DNA from: an uncultured Flavihumibacter sp.
GTDB taxonomy: Bacteria > Bacteroidota > Bacteroidia > Chitinophagales > Chitinophagaceae
Assembly: GCA_946482545.1 (NCBI GenBank)
Contig: CAMLRX010000063.1
Coordinates: 1 to 26,777 of the forward strand
Direction of reading: 5' to 3'
Length of the DNA stretch: 26,777 bases
Shown: one piece after another, positions 23,659 to 26,777 of the stretch
Numbering within the stretch: position 1 is the stretch's first letter
Layout: every line of letters starts with the position of its first letter
Notes under the pieces: generated by a model
Told to the model about the DNA's origin: nothing
What the model saw: only the letters and a program-made list of their open reading frames with translations
The model's database searches: none
Program-made: the position numbers and the translations under genes

Positions 23659-24530
23659 TGAAAAAAGCATTCCTCCAATTACACACCGCCATTTTACTCG
23701 CCGGAGTAACGGGTGTATTGGGGCGATTGATCCACCTGAACGAAGCCTGGCTGGTTTTTTACCGCTTATTGTTTACCGTGGCAATCCTATGGGCGTTGTA
23801 TGCTTTTTCGAAAACGAAAACTCCTTTAAATGGAAGGGCGATACGCACCATGTTGGGTATTGGCGCCGTGGTGGGCCTGCATTGGGTGAGCTTCTATGGC
23901 AGCATCAAATACGCGAATGTTTCCGTGGCGCTGGTCGCTTTCTCCTCCCTTGGTTTTTTTAGCGCTGTACTGGAACCCTTCATTCTACGTAAGCCACTCT
24001 CCTGGATTGAACTGGCACTTGGGTTACTGGCCGTATTGGGCGTAGCCCTGATCTTTCATTTTGATACCCGTTACGAAAAAGGCATTTTGTTCGGAGGTGT
24101 TTCCGCTTTTCTCGGCGCGCTTTTCACCGTACTCAACAAAAAAGTAATGGAACGGCACGACGCCGAAACCGTTACCCGCTGGGAAATGACCGGGGGCTTA
24201 CTCACGGTTACCATTATCCTGCCTTTCTACCTGCCACTCTTTGGCTTGGGCCTGGAATGGCCTTCCTTCTCCGATATCGGCTGGCTGATCCTGCTCGCCT
24301 GGTGCTGCACGGTGTGGGCCTTCAAGCTTTCCCTCCGCGCACTCGAAAAAATTTCTCCTTTTACCGTGAACCTCAGTTATAACCTGGAACCGCTTTACGG
24401 TATACTACTCGCCTTCGCCCTTTTCCAGGAGAACAGGGACCTTAAAGGAAGTTTTTACCTTGGTTCTTCCCTGATCCTGCTGGCCATCGTACTGCAGATG
24501 GTCAAGGTTTTCGCTGAAAAAAAGCGTTGA
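23658..24530 (+). CDS. EamA/DMT-family transporter
   Basis: A 290-residue inner-membrane protein of the drug/metabolite transporter superfamily with about ten helices arranged as two EamA repeats, at roughly 5-140 and 148-285. HWVSFYGSIKYANVSVALVAFSSLGFFSAVLEPFIL near 72-107 is the conserved end of repeat 1, and the equivalent in repeat 2 is RALEKISPFTVNLSYNLEPLYGILLAFALF (227-256). The substrate is unknown. The ATG at 23658 shares its A with the upstream TGA, so translation is coupled to the DPM1-like gene. A role in exporting or flipping a polyprenyl-linked product is possible but speculative. The final TTGA of this gene supplies the -33 box proposed for the next promoter. Confidence 0.85.
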   Translation: MKKAFLQLHTAILLAGVTGVLGRLIHLNEAWLVFYRLLFTVAILWALYAFSKTKTPLNGRAIRTMLGIGAVVGLHWVSFYGSIKYANVSVALVAFSSLGFFSAVLEPFILRKPLSWIELALGLLAVLGVALIFHFDTRYEKGILFGGVSAFLGALFTVLNKKVMERHDAETVTRWEMTGGLLTVTIILPFYLPLFGLGLEWPSFSDIGWLILLAWCCTVWAFKLSLRALEKISPFTVNLSYNLEPLYGILLAFALFQENRDLKGSFYLGSSLILLAIVLQMVKVFAEKKR

Positions 24531-24558
24531 GTTCAATCTCCGGCTTACGTTATATTTG
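24527..24558 (+). promoter_or_regulatory. Bacteroidota-type promoter for the S9 peptidase gene
   Basis: TTG at 24527-24529, inside the stop region of the EamA gene, is followed after 21 bases by TATATTTG (24551-24558), a perfect TAnnTTTG box. The spacing fits the published Bacteroidota pattern. The transcript would start about 18 bases before the ATG at 24583. This is the best-supported promoter in the window. Confidence 0.55.
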
Positions 24559-24582
24559 TTCTTCAACCATTACGTACAACAC

Positions 24583-26777
24583 ATGCGAAAAACTATGCTG
24601 CTGTTTGCAGGGCTTTTTGTCCTTGCGAACTGTGTTTCCGCCCAGAAAAAGCCACTCGACCATTCCGTTTACGACGGATGGCAAAGTATCGGTGAACGGA
24701 AAATATCGCCCGATGGCAAATGGGTGGTCTATACTGTGAATCCGCAGGAAGGAGATGGAAAACTGGTTATCCAATCTGCCAATGGCGCTTATTCCAAAAC
24801 CATTGACCGCGGGTACAACGCGACCATCGTTGCGGACAATAAATTCCTGGTGTTCCGCGTGAAGCCATTTTTTAAAGATACCCGGGAGGCAAGAATCAAA
24901 AAGAAAAGTCCTGCCGATATGCCGAAAGACACATTGGGCGTATTGCTGCTGGGAACCGATTCCATTGTTCGTTACACGAAGTTCAAAACTTTCCGCACAC
25001 CCGAAAAGAACAGTGCCTGGCTGGCGGTGCACCTGGATAAAGCACCAGCCGATACTGCGGGAAGAAAGCGCAACGGCGCTGCCGCTAACCCCGCGGTGGA
25101 TAGCCTTAAAAAAGTGATCGATTCGCTTACACTGATCATCAATACACAAGCGGAATCGGGTAAAAAGAAAAAAAGAAACAGGGATGAAGATGCGTTGTTC
25201 TCCTTTGCGGCGGATTCCACACTTCCCAATAAAAGAATAGAAGAAGGAACAGAATTGCTGCTCCGCAATTTGTTTACAGGAGAAGAAAAAAAGTTCCAGT
25301 TCATCAACGAGTTTATCTTCGATGAAAAAGGAACCGTCCTGGTGATGGAGGTAACGCCCAATAAGAAAGACAGCACCAGCCAACTGCACATCAACTGGCT
25401 CGATCTTGCTTCCGGTCAGACAAAAACGATTTTCTCCAAAGCGAACGACATCAAATCCTACGCTTTCGATAAAGCCGGTAACCAACTCGGTTTCATTGTA
25501 GAAAAAGACAGCAGCGCCAAAGCGCTCCAGAAGTTCTACCACTTGTACCATTACACGAAAGGCGCCGACTCCGCTGTATGGAGAGCCAACAGGTTCACCA
25601 CCGGCATTCCTTCAGGCTTCACCATCAGTGAGAACGCCAACATCAATTTCAGTGAGAATGGGCACAACATGTTTTTCGGCACCACACCCATCCGTGCCCC
25701 GAAAGACACCACGCAGGTGGATTTTGAAACTGCCCGACTCGATGTGTGGCACTATGCCGATGATTACCTGCAGCCGCAGCAGCTCAAACAGATGAACACG
25801 GAACTGAACCGCAGTTACATGGCGGTGCTTTCCAAAGATGCTTCCGCCGTACTGCAACTTGGATCACCGGAACTGGAAAACGTAATGCTGGTAGATGAAG
25901 GAAACGCCCCTTTCGTACTCGCCTCTACCAACAAAGAAGGACGCATCGCGGCACAATGGACCGGCCGTTCCATCAGTAAGGCATACCTCGTTTCGCTTAA
26001 GGATGGCAGTAAGCAACTGGTGAAGGACAAACACAAAGGCTTTTTCCAGGTTTCGCCCAAAGGAAAATTCGTGGTATGGTACAACCTTCCCGACAGGCAG
26101 TATTATGCTTATGAAACCGCAACCGGCACCACCAGAAACATTTCTTCAAAAATCACCTTCCCCCTCTATGATACCGAAGACGATCATCCCGATGATCCGC
26201 CATCTTTCGGATTGGGCGGTTGGTTCGAAGAAGATGCGGCCGTGCTCATCAACGATATGTACGATGTATGGAAGGTAGACCCCACCGGCAAAACAGCGCC
26301 GGTAGCCATTACCGGAGGAGTAGGTAGAAAAAACAAGACCATTCTTCGCGTGGTGAACTTCAACAGGGAAGAACGTTTCATTAAAAACAACGCATCGCTT
26401 ATATTGGAAGCATTCAACCGCACCACCAAATATGGCGGCTTCTACAAGCTGTCGTCCAACAGCAAATCGCCGGAAGAACTGGTGATGGGCCCATATTCGT
26501 TTTCAACGCCGCTTAAAGCAGACAGCGCGGAGCAATACATCGTGAGCAGGATGAATATTAAGGAATCCCCCGACGTATTCAGCAGTAACGATCTCGCTTC
26601 TTTCACCAAACTAAGTGACCTGAATCCGCAGCAGCAGGATTACAACTGGCTCACCGTGGAACTGGTAAAATGGAAGATGTTTGATGGAAAGACCGCAGAA
26701 GGCCTATTGTACAAGCCCGAGGATTTTGACCCGAAGAAAAAGTACCCGGTGATCTTCTATTTTTATGAGAAGAACGC
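24583..26777 (+). CDS. Exported S9 (prolyl oligopeptidase)-family peptidase, N-terminal part (3' end outside window)
   Basis: The frame is open from the ATG at 24583 to the window end, 731 codons, with no stop. Residues 1-21 form a signal peptide (MRKTMLLFAGLFVLANCVSA, then Q). The mature part starts with YDGWQSIGERKISPDGKWVVY, typical of the N-terminal beta-propeller of S9 peptidases, and many short strand repeats follow. The window ends at KPEDFDPKKKYPVIFYFYEKN, which is the usual entry into the alpha/beta-hydrolase domain, so the Ser-Asp-His triad lies beyond the edge and cannot be checked. A lysine-rich stretch (GKKKKRNRDED near 194-204) interrupts the propeller as a probable exposed loop. 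It has its own promoter and probably degrades peptides in the periplasm. Confidence 0.85.
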   Translation, partial: MRKTMLLFAGLFVLANCVSAQKKPLDHSVYDGWQSIGERKISPDGKWVVYTVNPQEGDGKLVIQSANGAYSKTIDRGYNATIVADNKFLVFRVKPFFKDTREARIKKKSPADMPKDTLGVLLLGTDSIVRYTKFKTFRTPEKNSAWLAVHLDKAPADTAGRKRNGAAANPAVDSLKKVIDSLTLIINTQAESGKKKKRNRDEDALFSFAADSTLPNKRIEEGTELLLRNLFTGEEKKFQFINEFIFDEKGTVLVMEVTPNKKDSTSQLHINWLDLASGQTKTIFSKANDIKSYAFDKAGNQLGFIVEKDSSAKALQKFYHLYHYTKGADSAVWRANRFTTGIPSGFTISENANINFSENGHNMFFGTTPIRAPKDTTQVDFETARLDVWHYADDYLQPQQLKQMNTELNRSYMAVLSKDASAVLQLGSPELENVMLVDEGNAPFVLASTNKEGRIAAQWTGRSISKAYLVSLKDGSKQLVKDKHKGFFQVSPKGKFVVWYNLPDRQYYAYETATGTTRNISSKITFPLYDTEDDHPDDPPSFGLGGWFEEDAAVLINDMYDVWKVDPTGKTAPVAITGGVGRKNKTILRVVNFNREERFIKNNASLILEAFNRTTKYGGFYKLSSNSKSPEELVMGPYSFSTPLKADSAEQYIVSRMNIKESPDVFSSNDLASFTKLSDLNPQQQDYNWLTVELVKWKMFDGKTAEGLLYKPEDFDPKKKYPVIFYFYEKN

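Noticed and set aside
22873..23670. 265-codon minus-strand frame opposite the DPM1-like gene
   Set aside because: The plus-strand product has all GT2 motifs including DADFSHNP; the antisense product has none of any family.
24550..25551. 333-codon minus-strand frame opposite the S9 peptidase
   Set aside because: It lies antisense to a continuous signal-peptide-bearing S9 frame, and its translation shows no recognisable domain. The long open frame reflects the codon bias of the real gene.
1..26777. CRISPR arrays, transposases, tRNA/rRNA genes, prophage or defence islands
   Set aside because: None was seen on either strand. The only repeat cluster with regular spacing is the kdsC-ubiA inverted-repeat element, whose units are too short and too irregular for CRISPR.

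Overview
The window looks like chromosomal DNA from a member of the Bacteroidota, most likely a Chitinophagaceae-type bacterium. Several features point this way: a type IX secretion (T9SS) type B / gliding-motility C-terminal sorting domain on a 1413-residue secreted protein; a YfhO-family membrane protein; a YtxJ-type bacillithiol-linked redox protein; a UbiA-family prenyltransferase of the kind found in this phylum; absence of clear Shine-Dalgarno sequences; and several TAnnTTTG -7 promoter boxes upstream of genes. This is an inference from gene content. There is no rRNA or tRNA gene in the window to test it.

Layout. Bases 1-4044 (+ strand) are the end of a surface-polysaccharide cluster: a TylF-like methyltransferase cut by the window edge, a second putative SAM methyltransferase, a putative capsular-type glycosyltransferase and two GT2 glycosyltransferases. 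They are packed with 1-base gaps or short overlaps, so they are probably one operon. A convergent YfhO-like multi-pass membrane protein follows (4052-6598, -). Next is the giant secreted adhesin-like protein (6716-10957), then a small membrane protein translationally coupled to a queuosine-precursor transporter (11006-12090). Bases 12087-15477 hold a GNAT acetyltransferase diverging from a secreted zinc-protease-like / beta-propeller / outer-membrane-barrel protein. An RhlE-type RNA helicase and a small exported protein follow on the minus strand.

Bases 17393-20177 (+) carry ferredoxin (fdx), iscX, kdsC, a 120-bp inverted-repeat element, a UbiA-type prenyltransferase and a Maf nucleotide pyrophosphatase. 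A short minus-strand unit (a 38-residue lipoprotein and YtxJ) lies convergent to maf and divergent from mpl. From 20704 a tight + strand operon runs mpl, DnaQ/ExoX-like exonuclease, DPM1-like glycosyltransferase and EamA transporter. An S9-family peptidase runs off the right edge.

How the genes work together. Much of the window serves the cell envelope: polysaccharide assembly, Kdo/LPS synthesis (KdsC), peptidoglycan recycling (Mpl), polyprenyl-linked sugar transfer, prenyl-ether or quinone lipid synthesis, and two large secreted or outer-membrane proteins. The housekeeping parts cover Fe-S metabolism, queuosine precursor uptake, RNA remodelling, thiol redox and nucleotide sanitation. I see no CRISPR array, transposase, prophage or obvious defence system. 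The most unusual items are the beta-propeller inserted into a PKD domain, the HEYRH protein with propeller and barrel, the inverted-repeat element before ubiA, the hairpin-rich fdx upstream region and the unannotated-size lipoprotein gene next to ytxJ.
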